64,000 nucleotides of DNA, from assembly GCF_019890615.1 (NCBI RefSeq), contig NZ_JAINVZ010000007.1, forward strand, positions 62,001 to 126,000, written 5' to 3'. The notes beneath the pieces were generated by a model. The model saw only the letters and a list, made by a program, of their open reading frames with translations, made no database searches and was not told the DNA's origin. The stretch comes from Streptantibioticus parmotrematis. GTDB lineage: Bacteria; Actinomycetota; Actinomycetes; Streptomycetales; Streptomycetaceae. The translations under genes and the position numbers were made by a program. This document shows, piece after piece, positions 8,496 to 17,145 of the stretch (within the stretch, counting starts at the first letter, position 1; each line of letters opens with the position of its first letter).

Positions 8496-10307
8496 TCAGG
8501 CGTGGTCGCCGCTGTCGCCCCGCAGAACGGCCGCCGTGCCGCCCGGAAGCAGCAACTCCCCGCCCGCGTGGTCCAGTTCGGCCGAGGCCGCCAGCACCGC
8601 GGGGTCGGCCAGTGGCACCTTCCAGGCGGACTCGCCGAAGTTGACGGCGACGTGCAGCCCGCCTCCGCGCGTCACCAGCATCCACCGCTCGTCCTCGTCG
8701 TACGCAACCCGGGTGAGCGTCAAGTCCGGTTCGACCAGCGCCGGTTGGGCGGTACGCAGCGCCAGCAGGGCCGCGTACCAGCGCGCCAGCGAGGCGTGCG
8801 GCTCGCGGTCCCGCTCGTCCCAGTCCAGGCAGGACCGCAGCCGGGTCGCCGGGTCCTGCGGGTCGGGCACGTCGGACTCGGCCCAGCCGTGCTCGGCGAA
8901 CTCCCGCCGCCGCCCGGTCCGCACCGCCTCCGCCAGCTGCGGATCGGTGTGGTCGGTGAAGAACTGCCACGGCGTCGACGCCCCCCACTCCTCGCCCATG
9001 AACAGCATCGGGGTGAAGGGCGAGGTCAGCACGAGGGCCGCCGTCAGGGCGAGTTGATCGGGCGTCAGGCGGTCGCCGACCGCGCGGTTGCCGATCTGGT
9101 CGTGGGTCTGCGCGTACCCCAGCAGCCGGTGGCCCGGAGTCGTGCGCGGCAGCGGACGCCCGTGGACGCGCTCGCGGAACGAGGAGAACGTGCCGTCGTG
9201 GAAGAAGCCTCCGGTGAGCGTCTTGGCGACCGCGGCCAGCGGTGCCCGCGCGAAGTCCGCGTAGTAGCCGTGGGCCTCGCCGGTCACCGCGGCGTGCAGC
9301 GCGTGGTGGAAGTCGTCGCTCCACTGCGCGTGCAGGCCCAGGCCGCCCGCCTCCCGGGGCGCCGTGGTGCGCGGGTCGTTCAGGTCGGACTCGGCGATCA
9401 GGAACAGCGGGCGCCCGGTCTCGGCGGCCAGCGCGTCCACGGCCGTCGACAGCTCCTCCAGGAACGTCAGCGCGCGCGAGTCGGCCAGCGCGTGCACCGC
9501 GTCGAGCCGCAGCCCGTCGAGCCGGTACTCGCGCAGCCACGTCAGCGCGCTGCCCAGCAGGAACGCCCGCACCTCGTCGGAGCCCGGCGCGTCCAGGTTG
9601 ACCGCCGAACCCCACGGCGTCCAGTGGCGGTCGGTGAAGTACGGGCCGAAGCGCGGCAGGTAATTGCCGGACGGGCCCAGGTGGTTGTGCACGACGTCCA
9701 GCACCACGCCGAGCCCCAGCCCGTGCGCGGCGTCCACGAACCGCTTCAGGCCCTCCGGCCCGCCGTACGGCTCGTGCACCGCCCACAGCGAGACGCCCTC
9801 GTACCCCCAGCCGTGCGTGCCGGGGAACGGGCAGACCGGCATCAGCTCGACGTGGGTGACGCCCAGCTCGACCAGATGGCCCAGGCGGCGTGCGGCGGCG
9901 TCGAAGGTGCCCTCGCGGGTGAACGTGCCGACGTGCAGCTCGTACAGGACGGCGCCGGGCAGCGGGCGGCCCCGCCACGGATGGGTCCAGGGGAAGCGGG
10001 CGTGGTCCACGACCGCGCTGGGGCCGTCCGGGCCGTCCGGCTGCCGCGCGGAGCGCGGATCGGGCAGCGGCTCCCCGCCGTCCACCCGGAAGGCGTACCG
10101 CGTGCCGTCCTCCTCCGGCAGGCCCTCCGGGGCCGTCCACCAGCCCGGGCGGGCCGGGTCGGGACGCATCGCGATGCGGCCGCTGGTTCCGGTCCGGCCC
10201 CCGTCCCCGGTTCCGCCTCCGGCCTCGGTTCCTTCCCCGTCCCCGGCTCCCGTGATCTCGACCTCGACGGTCCGCCGGGCGAGCGGTGCCCACACCTCGT
10301 ACCCCAC
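8496..10307 (-). CDS. treZ: Malto-oligosyltrehalose trehalohydrolase TreZ
   Basis: Releases free trehalose from maltooligosyl-trehalose made by TreY, the second step of trehalose formation from glycogen in the cytosol. The 603-aa GH13 enzyme has an N-terminal beta-sandwich (EVWAPLA at its start), the VVLDVVHNHLGP motif, the nucleophile aspartate in GLRLDAVHAL, the acid/base glutamate in FLIAESD and the AQTHDQIGNR motif. The GTG at 10307 is chosen because a perfect AGGAGG lies upstream. About 30 residues near position 20 are Gly/Thr-rich and look like an insertion. treY is some 21 kb away, so they are not one operon here. Confidence 0.95.
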   Translation of the reverse strand: MGYEVWAPLARRTVEVEITGAGDGEGTEAGGGTGDGGRTGTSGRIAMRPDPARPGWWTAPEGLPEEDGTRYAFRVDGGEPLPDPRSARQPDGPDGPSAVVDHARFPWTHPWRGRPLPGAVLYELHVGTFTREGTFDAAARRLGHLVELGVTHVELMPVCPFPGTHGWGYEGVSLWAVHEPYGGPEGLKRFVDAAHGLGLGVVLDVVHNHLGPSGNYLPRFGPYFTDRHWTPWGSAVNLDAPGSDEVRAFLLGSALTWLREYRLDGLRLDAVHALADSRALTFLEELSTAVDALAAETGRPLFLIAESDLNDPRTTAPREAGGLGLHAQWSDDFHHALHAAVTGEAHGYYADFARAPLAAVAKTLTGGFFHDGTFSSFRERVHGRPLPRTTPGHRLLGYAQTHDQIGNRAVGDRLTPDQLALTAALVLTSPFTPMLFMGEEWGASTPWQFFTDHTDPQLAEAVRTGRRREFAEHGWAESDVPDPQDPATRLRSCLDWDERDREPHASLARWYAALLALRTAQPALVEPDLTLTRVAYDEDERWMLVTRGGGLHVAVNFGESAWKVPLADPAVLAASAELDHAGGELLLPGGTAAVLRGDSGDHA

Positions 10308-10383
10308 GCGGTCCTCCTCGTGACGACTGGCGCCGCTCCCGACGCGTATGCCGGACATCTGCCCACGCGCCCGCGCCGGACGC

Positions 10384-11925
10384 CTACGGATGCGCGTTCG
10401 GCGGATCACCGTCGCGTGACGACACCGCGACCGTATGTACCGAACCGTCCTGGCTCAACTCGACGATCGGTATCGCCTTGTTCTTCGGACCGCCCCCGGA
10501 GTCCAGCGAGATCAGCCCGCTCGCCCCCGACACCGCCCGCGCCCCGTACAGCAGCGTCGTCATCTGGACCACGTCCGCGCCGGTCACCGTGTCCGCGCCG
10601 GTGCCGCCCGAAGCCGCGTTGCGGATCGCCGTGACGGCGGTCAGCGTCGCGTCGTACCCCATGATCGCCTGGCCGTCGTCCAGCGCCTCGCGGGGGAACG
10701 CGGTGCGGAACTCGCCGCCCGGCTGGAACGGCGCGATCGCGGTGGCGTCGAAGGACTGCGGGCGCAGCGTCCAGGCCCCCGGATGGGCGAGCCCGGTGTA
10801 CAGCAGCTTGATGTTGCCCAGCCGCAGCGCGTCCTTGACCTGGCCGACCCCGGCGGACTGCTCGACCTGCGAGGCGTCGTCACCGGAGACCACGGTCAGC
10901 GGCTTGTCGGCGCACTGCCGGTGCGACAGCGGCGCGAGGAAGCGCGGCAGGTCGATGCCCCGGCCGGCGAAGTACACCACGTCGGGCGCGTCCAGGCACA
11001 CGTTGGCCATCTGCTGCGTGAAGTACGTCGAGACGTCCGACTTCGACGAGTCGTACGCCATCGGCTGGTCGACCAGCAGCCCGGCCGGATAGCTCTTGCG
11101 GAACGAGGTGGCGAGCGTCGAGGTGTACAGGTCGTCCGAGCGGGTGTCCTCGACCAGCAGCACCTTCGCCTTCGGCGCCGTCCTGAGCAGGTACTTCGCC
11201 GCGGCCGCCGCCTCGTCGGAGTTGGACGGCGCGACGCGCACCAGGCCGGGGATGCCGATCAGGTCGTCGGAGGTGATGACCGAGCCGAACGCGGCGAGGT
11301 CCTGCCGGGTCAGCTGCTCGATGCTGGAACGCGTCGCCAGCGTGCTGGTGCCCAGGCCCGCCACCGCGACGATGTGGTCGGCGGCGCGGTACTTGCCGAT
11401 CTGCGCGAGGGTGTAGTCGCGCTGCGCCGTGGTGTTGCCGGTGTGCGCCAGCAGCAGCTGGATCTGCGGCGAATCGCCTTGCGTGTCGGTGTGGTTGGCC
11501 TCCCACTGCGCGGTGTACGCGCCCTCCAGCTCGTGCCGGATCGAGTCGGTGGTGTTGGTGCTGCCCGGGCCCTGCACCATCGACATCAGGTAGACCACCC
11601 CGACCCACGGCGCCCCACCCGGCCTGGCCGCCGCCGCCCGCACCCGCTCGTTCTCCGTGTGGATCAGCCCGGACAACGAGGCCAGGTCGGGGGAGTACGC
11701 GTAGGAGCCGTCCGTCAGCCCCACGCAGGTGTGGTCCGGGCCCACCTTCGCGACGCCGTCGGCGCACCGCGTGCTCGCCGGACGCGCCAGCGCGTAGACG
11801 CCGCCGCCCAGCGCGACCAGGGCGACCACCAGCGCCAGCACCCCGAGCCGCCCCCGCCACCACGGGCGCGGCGGATCCCAGGTGTCGTCGGAACCGGGGG
11901 AACGGGCCGGTGAGCGGGACAACAC
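10384..11925 (-). CDS. Membrane-anchored periplasmic-binding-fold protein
   Basis: The 513-aa protein has a short cytosolic tail, one membrane helix (around residues 25-47) and a large extracytoplasmic region. That region reads like a type 1 periplasmic binding protein of the branched-chain amino-acid type (VGVVYLMS, VAGLGTSTLA, KVLLVEDTRSDD, DVVYFAGRG, TVVSGDDA). It lacks a lipobox and no ABC permease or ATPase subunits are adjacent, so a sensor role is more likely than transport. The start is GTG at 11925 with GGAGG seven bases upstream. It follows the P-loop ATPase gene by 60 bp on the same strand and probably works with it. Confidence 0.8.
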   Translation of the reverse strand: MLSRSPARSPGSDDTWDPPRPWWRGRLGVLALVVALVALGGGVYALARPASTRCADGVAKVGPDHTCVGLTDGSYAYSPDLASLSGLIHTENERVRAAAARPGGAPWVGVVYLMSMVQGPGSTNTTDSIRHELEGAYTAQWEANHTDTQGDSPQIQLLLAHTGNTTAQRDYTLAQIGKYRAADHIVAVAGLGTSTLATRSSIEQLTRQDLAAFGSVITSDDLIGIPGLVRVAPSNSDEAAAAAKYLLRTAPKAKVLLVEDTRSDDLYTSTLATSFRKSYPAGLLVDQPMAYDSSKSDVSTYFTQQMANVCLDAPDVVYFAGRGIDLPRFLAPLSHRQCADKPLTVVSGDDASQVEQSAGVGQVKDALRLGNIKLLYTGLAHPGAWTLRPQSFDATAIAPFQPGGEFRTAFPREALDDGQAIMGYDATLTAVTAIRNAASGGTGADTVTGADVVQMTTLLYGARAVSGASGLISLDSGGGPKNKAIPIVELSQDGSVHTVAVSSRDGDPPNAHP

Positions 11926-11985
11926 GATCGACCTCCTACGGAACGGTGCACCGCACGCGGCCACTTCGGGCCGCACGGCACGTCC

Positions 11986-14082
11986 TCACGTCGTACGGGC
12001 CTCGTAGCGGGCGGCCTCCGACCGCAGCACGGCGCTGTTGGCGTCGGCGTGCAGCGCGAGGTCGCGGAACGAGGCGCTGATGGTGAAGTTCAGCTCGGGG
12101 CGGGCGCTGGGCAGCCGGTTGCGCGGATCGACCGCCAGCCACAACGAGGTCACCAGCAGCGCCAGCGAACGGTGCTTGCCGTACGCCTCCGGCGCCAGGT
12201 CGCGGGCGAGCCGGTCGGCGCGGTGCGAGGCGGGCTCGGTCAGCACGACCGGCTCGCGCATCGGCGCCGCGGTGACCGCGTACAGCTCGTACAGCCACGC
12301 CTCGGTCGGCAGCCCGCCCAGCGAGAGCCGCAGCGCCGTCACCACCTCGTCGACCCGGCCGAGCGCCAACGTGTGGTGTGGTACGGCCAGTTCGTGGCCC
12401 GGGCGGTCCGCGTGCCAGGCCAGCATCCGTTGGTGCGCGGTGTCCCAGTCCGGGTGCGGACCGCCCTCCTCGCGGGCGGCCAGCTCCCGGGTCAGCAGCA
12501 GCCGCAGCCACGGTTGCAGCACGTGGGACCCCGGCAGCCGCCGCGGGTGCGCCGCGGGGCCGTCCGCCGGCAGGTAGCCGGAGCCGCGTCCGCCGCGGGT
12601 GCCCGCGTCCTCCGACAGCGGCGGCACCATCCACAGCCGCTCCGCGGTGTCCTCCAGCAGCGTCTCGCGCAGCCGGGGCGAAAAACCCTCCAGCAGACCG
12701 GAGTTGACGGCCGACTCCATGTCCCGCGCGGCCGCGCACGTCACCAGGCCCGCCAGCTGCTCGGCGTCCATGCCCTGCGTCAGATAACGCAACGCCTCCT
12801 GGCCCAGCGTCGGCGGCGCCGGGGAGCCGCCCGCGCCGCCCGGGTCGCGCACCAGCGGACCGGAGTCGAGGATGCCGCGCAACCGGTCCTGGGCGTCCGG
12901 GCGTTCCAGCAGCCGGGCCGCCGCCCGCTGCGTCCGCAGCACGCTCCACGGATGCCCGTACGTCAGCCGGTGCACCAGCGGCGTCGCCTCCGGCAGCCTC
13001 GGCGCGATCGCCGCCCCCAGCTGCGACACCTGACCCGCTGTCAGGTCCGGCAGCCGCACGGCGTACCACCACCAGGACGCGTCCGCGGGCGAGGCGGGCA
13101 CCGCGTCGTGCCAGTCGTCGTACGACGCCCGCTCGCCCGGGCTGATCCGCAGGCCCGCGGGGCCCGGGTCGAACGGCCCCGGCACCGCGCGCGCCGTCGA
13201 CGACGCGGCGACCACCAGCAGCGGATCGCAGCCGCCGTCCGGCGCGGCCTGGATCAGCGCCTCGCGCAGCTCCAGCAGCAGGGTGAGGAAACGCGTGCCG
13301 TCACCGCGGTCGATGTTGTCCAGCACCACCAGGCAGTTGCGGTCCCGGCCCAGGCCCTGCCGCCCGGCGTGGGCGGCCCGCAGATCGGCGAGGAACGCCT
13401 CGCACAGCAGCCGGTCCACCCGCTCCGCGTCCGCCGGATCCTCGCTGCGGCTGCGCTCGTTGAGGGCCACCAGCGCGGCCAGCGGCTCCGCCGGGCTGCC
13501 CTCGCCGTACCACTCCACGCCGGAACGCGACACCGTCGACAGCAGCCTCGGCCCGATGCCGCGCAGCAGCAGCGAGGCGAGCAGCCCGGCGCCCGGCACC
13601 GGGATCACCCCGATGTCGTTGAGCAGCCCGACGGCCTCCGACAGCGCGTCCGCCGCGGGCCCCGCGGCGCGCTTGCGGGCCGAGCGCATCGCCTTGGACA
13701 GCTGGTGCTTGGCGTGCTCGGGGTTGTTGGCGTCCAGCCGCAACTCCGGGTCGACGGCGACCAGGCCGTGGGTGAGGCGGGGGAAGTGCAGGGGCCGCTG
13801 GTGCGGCGCCTTGAGCGACAGGCGGAACGCCAGCCGGGCCGCGACCTCGTGCGGGCGCAGCGTCGCGGCGGCGAAGTCGTGGCCCGCGGTGGGCGCGGTG
13901 GACGCGCGGTGCGCCAGGTGTTCCAGCGCGGCGGTCTTGCCGCTGCCGTGCCGCCCCAGCAGCACGACGACCGGCAACGGGCGGTCCGCCCGTCGCGTCC
14001 CCTGCCGGGCGCGCACCCAGCAGTCGCGGACCAGCGTCTCGACGGCCTCCAGGCCGAGCGGACGGATGGGCACGTCGGGCAC
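11986..14082 (-). CDS. Large P-loop ATPase (STAND-like), unknown role
   Basis: A 698-aa protein with an N-terminal P-loop ATPase domain. Walker A is LLGRHGSGKT (about residue 46) and a Walker B-like NCLVVLDNIDRGDG follows near 255. The C-terminal half is helical and rich in Leu, Ala and Arg, with no domain I can name. This layout resembles STAND-type switch ATPases. The GTG at 14082, behind GGGGGA, is preferred over an in-frame ATG 17 codons upstream. The gene for a membrane-anchored binding-fold protein follows by 60 bp, which suggests a sensor-ATPase pair. An FHA gene diverges from it. Confidence 0.75.
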   Translation of the reverse strand: MPDVPIRPLGLEAVETLVRDCWVRARQGTRRADRPLPVVVLLGRHGSGKTAALEHLAHRASTAPTAGHDFAAATLRPHEVAARLAFRLSLKAPHQRPLHFPRLTHGLVAVDPELRLDANNPEHAKHQLSKAMRSARKRAAGPAADALSEAVGLLNDIGVIPVPGAGLLASLLLRGIGPRLLSTVSRSGVEWYGEGSPAEPLAALVALNERSRSEDPADAERVDRLLCEAFLADLRAAHAGRQGLGRDRNCLVVLDNIDRGDGTRFLTLLLELREALIQAAPDGGCDPLLVVAASSTARAVPGPFDPGPAGLRISPGERASYDDWHDAVPASPADASWWWYAVRLPDLTAGQVSQLGAAIAPRLPEATPLVHRLTYGHPWSVLRTQRAAARLLERPDAQDRLRGILDSGPLVRDPGGAGGSPAPPTLGQEALRYLTQGMDAEQLAGLVTCAAARDMESAVNSGLLEGFSPRLRETLLEDTAERLWMVPPLSEDAGTRGGRGSGYLPADGPAAHPRRLPGSHVLQPWLRLLLTRELAAREEGGPHPDWDTAHQRMLAWHADRPGHELAVPHHTLALGRVDEVVTALRLSLGGLPTEAWLYELYAVTAAPMREPVVLTEPASHRADRLARDLAPEAYGKHRSLALLVTSLWLAVDPRNRLPSARPELNFTISASFRDLALHADANSAVLRSEAARYEARTT

Positions 14083-14141
14083 AGTGCTGGTCCCCCTTCG
14101 CAGCAACGTGATCGCGCCGATCCATCGTGGCACGGATTCCT

Positions 14142-14174
14142 TTACCCGGTACAGGAGTTGGCTTTACGCGGTAA
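14142..14174. promoter_or_regulatory. Two TTAC-N3-GTAA-type boxes
   Basis: Two similar boxes lie between the divergent ATPase and FHA genes: TTACCCGGTAC at 14142-14152 and the perfect palindrome TTACGCGGTAA at 14164-14174. Their starts are 22 bp apart, about two helical turns. The sequence and spacing suggest a dimer-binding operator; the regulator is unknown. Confidence 0.4.
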
Positions 14175-14281
14175 GGGAGCCGAACGCTCCGCCTGTCGCC
14201 CCTCGGCGGTCGCCGCCCCGGGCTCGTGCGGTCGGCGGCAACTGGACACCCCTGGTCGCGCCCCGGAGAATTCGTGTCGTG

Positions 14282-14845
14282 ATGTCATACGAGTTCCAGA
14301 CGCGCTCCGGTCGGCCGTCCGACGCCGAGCGGGACCGGGTCGTCGAGGTGCTCAAGGACAATGCGGTCCGCGGCATGCTGTCGCACGACACGTTCCTGCG
14401 CCGCATGGAACTCGCGCTCGCCGCCGAGGACCGCGAGGCGCTCGACGCGCTCACCGCCGACCTGCCCTCCGGTGGCCGCCTGAGTCGCTGGACGCTCGGC
14501 GTGGTCGGCGCCTGCTCGGCGTTCGGCGTGCGGGTGCGCAGGGCCTGGCGGGTCGAGCGGCTGCCGAGGCTGATGCTGCCGGAGCCGGGTCCGAGCCCGT
14601 TGCGCATAGGGCGCGACTACGCGTCGGGCCTGCGCGTCCACGACGACTCCGTCTCCCGGATCCACGCCGAACTGGCCTGCGAGGGCGGCGTGTGGATCCT
14701 GCGCGACCTGGGCTCGATGAACGGCACGTGGGTCAACGGGCGGCGGGTGATGGGCGCGACGACGGTCCGCCCGGGGGACGTGGTCACCTTCGGCGCGGTC
14801 GGCTACCGCCTGGCGGCCGAGCCCCCCGGGAGCCTGCCCGCGTGA
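14282..14845 (+). CDS. DUF1707-FHA domain protein
   Basis: The 187-aa protein begins with a DUF1707 module (PSDAERDRVVEVLKDNAVRG, then LSHDTFLRRMELAL), a short domain common in actinobacteria. It ends with a forkhead-associated domain that binds phosphothreonine (RIGRDYASGL near residue 110, SRIHAELA, then DLGSMNGTWVNGR). Between them is a hydrophobic stretch too weak to call a membrane helix with confidence. It probably reads Ser/Thr kinase signals, though no such kinase is in the window. The ATG at 14282 directly follows an in-frame GTG, and either could start translation. Confidence 0.9.
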   Translation: MSYEFQTRSGRPSDAERDRVVEVLKDNAVRGMLSHDTFLRRMELALAAEDREALDALTADLPSGGRLSRWTLGVVGACSAFGVRVRRAWRVERLPRLMLPEPGPSPLRIGRDYASGLRVHDDSVSRIHAELACEGGVWILRDLGSMNGTWVNGRRVMGATTVRPGDVVTFGAVGYRLAAEPPGSLPA

Positions 14846-14848
14846 CGG

Positions 14849-15364
14849 TCACCCCGTCACGCGGGACAGCCACGCCTCGTGCGCGCCGTCGAAGGGGCCC
14901 TCGCGGCGGGTGACCGCCTCCTCGAGCCGGTCCGCCGTCGTGCGGGCACCGGAGACGACGTCGGGCGGGTAGCCGTAGCGCACCTGGTGCTCGGCGAACT
15001 CGTCCTCGTCGTCCACGAACACCGAGCCGTCCCGGCGCCGGATCACGTCCAGGTCGAGATCGGCCATCGTCACCCGGTCCTCGGTCGTCCAGCGGGGGAG
15101 CGAGGTGATGTCGCAGTAGATCTCGTACTTGTGCGGCGAGCCGTTGAAGGATGCCGTCCACCACGCGTCGCGCGGCACCAGCAGCACGAACCCCACGCTG
15201 CACGCGATCGGCGGCTCCTGCCCCCGCTGCATCCGGTCACCCCGCACACACCCCAGCCAGGTCCCGAACCGGTCCTCGCCGAGCCGTCGCGCGTGGTGAT
15301 GCCAGTGCAGGGACCCGTCGTACTTGGTGTAGACGACCTCGACGTTCTCCAGTTGACCACCCAT
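14849..15364 (-). CDS. DUF402 domain-containing protein
   Basis: A 171-aa protein of the DUF402 (FomD-like) family. Members are metal-dependent nucleotide or phosphate hydrolases where studied; the substrate of this one is unknown. Family features include the YTKYDGSLHWHHHARRLG start, WWTASFNGSPHKYEIYCDI (near residue 80) and the DLDLDVIRRRDGSVFVDDED acidic segment that binds the metal. It is convergent with the FHA gene, the two stops being three bases apart. Confidence 0.88.
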   Translation of the reverse strand: MGGQLENVEVVYTKYDGSLHWHHHARRLGEDRFGTWLGCVRGDRMQRGQEPPIACSVGFVLLVPRDAWWTASFNGSPHKYEIYCDITSLPRWTTEDRVTMADLDLDVIRRRDGSVFVDDEDEFAEHQVRYGYPPDVVSGARTTADRLEEAVTRREGPFDGAHEAWLSRVTG

Positions 15365-15665
15365 CCCTCGAACCTACGGCCGGCCGTAGGCCGCGCGCAC
15401 CCGAGTTCCGGTCAGGGGGCGGGGAGATCCCGGCAGCGGGCCCGGGGCGGCGACCGTGCCCGACGTGGCCGAATGGTTGTCGCATCCGTGTCGAGGACAA
15501 GCGTTCTGTGCGGGAACAGCCGAGGTGGCCGACACTGTTGCATCGACCGAGCGAACCGAACCGCCCTGACCTGACCTGACCTGACCTGATCCGGCCCGGC
15601 CCGGCCCGGCCCGGCCCGGCCCGGCCCGGCCGGGCCGGGGCACTCCCCGCACGGAGGAATCCTTC
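15365..15665. other. 301-bp gap with pentanucleotide repeat tract
   Basis: No gene is evident between the divergent DUF402 and PIG-L genes. The gap should hold both promoters. Its striking feature is the pentamer tract at 15565-15630, followed by a GGAGG ribosome site at 15653-15657 for the PIG-L gene. Confidence 0.7.
15565..15630 (+). repeat. Pentanucleotide tract (CCTGA)5 then (CCGGC)8
   Basis: Five perfect CCTGA units (15565-15589) are followed after one base by eight perfect CCGGC units (15591-15630), then CGGGCCGGGG, which can fold back on the GGCCC units. The tract ends 35 bp before the PIG-L start, so it probably lies in that gene's 5' leader or promoter. Copy-number change by slippage is plausible. 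Confidence 0.9.
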
Positions 15666-16499
15666 ATGAACGACCGGCCCTTGACGCTGATGGCCGTGCA
15701 CGCCCACCCCGACGACGAGGCCACGGGAACGGGAGGGATTCTCGCGCGGTACGCGGCGGAGGGAATCCGCACGGTGCTCGTGACGTGTACCGACGGTGGT
15801 TGCGGTGACGGGCCGGGGGGCGTCAAACCGGACTCCCCGGAGCACGATGCGGCGGCCGTCGTCGCGATGCGGCGCCAGGAGCTGGAGGCGAGCTGTGACG
15901 TCCTGAAGGTGGCGCACCTGGAGACGCTGGACTACGCCGACTCCGGGATGATGGGCTGGGCGGCCAACGACGCCCCCGGTTCGTTCTGGCGCACCCCCGT
16001 GGCGGAGGCCGCGGCCCGGCTCGCGGAGCTGATGCGGCGCTACCGGCCCGACGTGGTCGTGACGTACGACGAGAACGGTTTCTACGGCCACCCCGACCAC
16101 ATCCAGGCGAACCGGATCACGATGGCGGCGCTCGACATGATCGACTGGACGCCGAAGGTGTACTGGACGACGGCGCCCCGCTCGATGATGCAGCGGTTCG
16201 GCGAGGCGATGCGGGAGTTCGACGCGGACTGGCAGGAGCCGGACCCCGCCGAGGCCGCCGCGATGGCCGAGATCGGGCTCCCCGACGAGGAGATCACGAC
16301 CTGGGTGGACGTCACCGACTTCGGCGCCCAGAAGTTCGACGCGCTGGCCGCGCACGCGAGCCAGGGGGAGAACATCTTCTTCCTGAAGATGGGCCAGAAG
16401 AGGTTCACGGAGTTGATGGGCGTGGAGACGTTCGTACGGGTCCGGGACACGACGAAGGCGGCGGTCCCGGAGAACGACCTCTTCGCGGGTTTGCGCTGA
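15666..16499 (+). CDS. PIG-L/LmbE family zinc deacetylase
   Basis: A 277-aa zinc-dependent N-deacetylase or amidase of the PIG-L family, which includes MshB and Mca of mycothiol metabolism. The metal-binding motif AVHAHPDDEATG lies near residue 10 and the second ligand set GFYGHPDHIQANR near 138. Length and motifs fit an MshB/Mca-like enzyme, but the substrate cannot be fixed from sequence. The ATG at 15666 is preceded by GGAGG. The repeat tract just upstream may affect its expression. Confidence 0.9.
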   Translation: MNDRPLTLMAVHAHPDDEATGTGGILARYAAEGIRTVLVTCTDGGCGDGPGGVKPDSPEHDAAAVVAMRRQELEASCDVLKVAHLETLDYADSGMMGWAANDAPGSFWRTPVAEAAARLAELMRRYRPDVVVTYDENGFYGHPDHIQANRITMAALDMIDWTPKVYWTTAPRSMMQRFGEAMREFDADWQEPDPAEAAAMAEIGLPDEEITTWVDVTDFGAQKFDALAAHASQGENIFFLKMGQKRFTELMGVETFVRVRDTTKAAVPENDLFAGLR

Positions 16500-16831
16500 G
16501 TGGTCGGCCGCCCAACGTGACGTCGTACGGCGGCGGTTGCTGTTCCGCGCCTCCGCCGCCGATCCGGCATGGGTCGCCGCTACGAGAAGGCGGGGTGCTC
16601 GTCGCCCTGTGGGGTGTTCGCGGTGACGACGTATCTCACCGTCTCGCTGGTGGTGGCCGTGTCCCTGACGACGGTCGGCTCCAGGAGAGCGGGAACGCGG
16701 CGACCCTTCCAGAGCGGGCCGGAAGTCTTCTGCCGTCGAAACGCTGAAGGCTTCCCCTCCGGGAGCCGACCCGGGGGGGAAGCCTTCATGCGTCAATCGG
16801 CAACCAGGAAGCCAGTGGCGGGATTCCGCGA
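16500..16831. other. 332-bp gap, no convincing gene
   Basis: This gap lies between the PIG-L gene and the convergent presumed immunity gene. Short frames exist on both strands (for example 16580-16789 minus), but none has a ribosome site or a recognisable product. The clear element is the long hairpin at 16745-16788. Confidence 0.6.
16745..16788. terminator. Long hairpin, likely bidirectional terminator
   Basis: The arms 16745-16763 (TGAAGGCTTCCCCTCCGGG) and 16770-16788 are inverted copies with one mismatch and one extra base, around a six-base loop AGCCGA. The hairpin lies between two convergent genes. There is no T tract, which is common for actinomycete terminators. Confidence 0.65.
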
Positions 16832-17122
16832 CTAGTCGCCTACGAAGTAAAGGTATCCGCGACTTCTGATTGCCGCATGCGCAGCTTCCTCCAGCCGCTT
16901 CACGGTGCTCGACGACAAGCCTTCTGGCAGCGCACGGAGCTCATCGATCAGCATGCGCAGCTGGTAGATGTTCAACATCGTGTCACCGTAGCGCGAAATA
17001 CTCTTCCGGACACTCCCTGGGGGGCCGGACTCGCAAGCCCGCATGAGAGTCTCGTCCTCGTCGTCCAGTAGCTGATCGATGCGTTTGTGGATCTGATTCT
17101 CGGTGTAGACCACCATTCCCAC
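16832..17122 (-). CDS. Presumed immunity protein for the Hint toxin tip
   Basis: A 96-aa, apparently all-helical cytosolic protein rich in Glu, Asp, Arg and Leu (NQIHKRIDQLLDDEDET; ELRALPEGLSSSTVKRLEE), of no family I recognise. It starts 23 bp after the stop of the toxin fragment on the same strand, which is the usual place of an immunity gene in polymorphic-toxin loci. The GTG at 17122 has GGAGG nine bases upstream; an ATG two codons later is an alternative. Lower GC and A/T-rich codons set it apart from the flanking chromosome and suggest transfer. The immunity role is inferred from position only. Confidence 0.6.
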   Translation of the reverse strand: MGMVVYTENQIHKRIDQLLDDEDETLMRACESGPPGSVRKSISRYGDTMLNIYQLRMLIDELRALPEGLSSSTVKRLEEAAHAAIRSRGYLYFVGD

Positions 17123-17145
17123 GAGGGGGAGCCTCCGTTGCCGTG

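Noticed and set aside
16580-16789. A 69-codon minus-strand frame in the gap next to the toxin island
   Set aside because: It has no ribosome site, its start lies at the edge of the long hairpin, and the product resembles nothing known to me.
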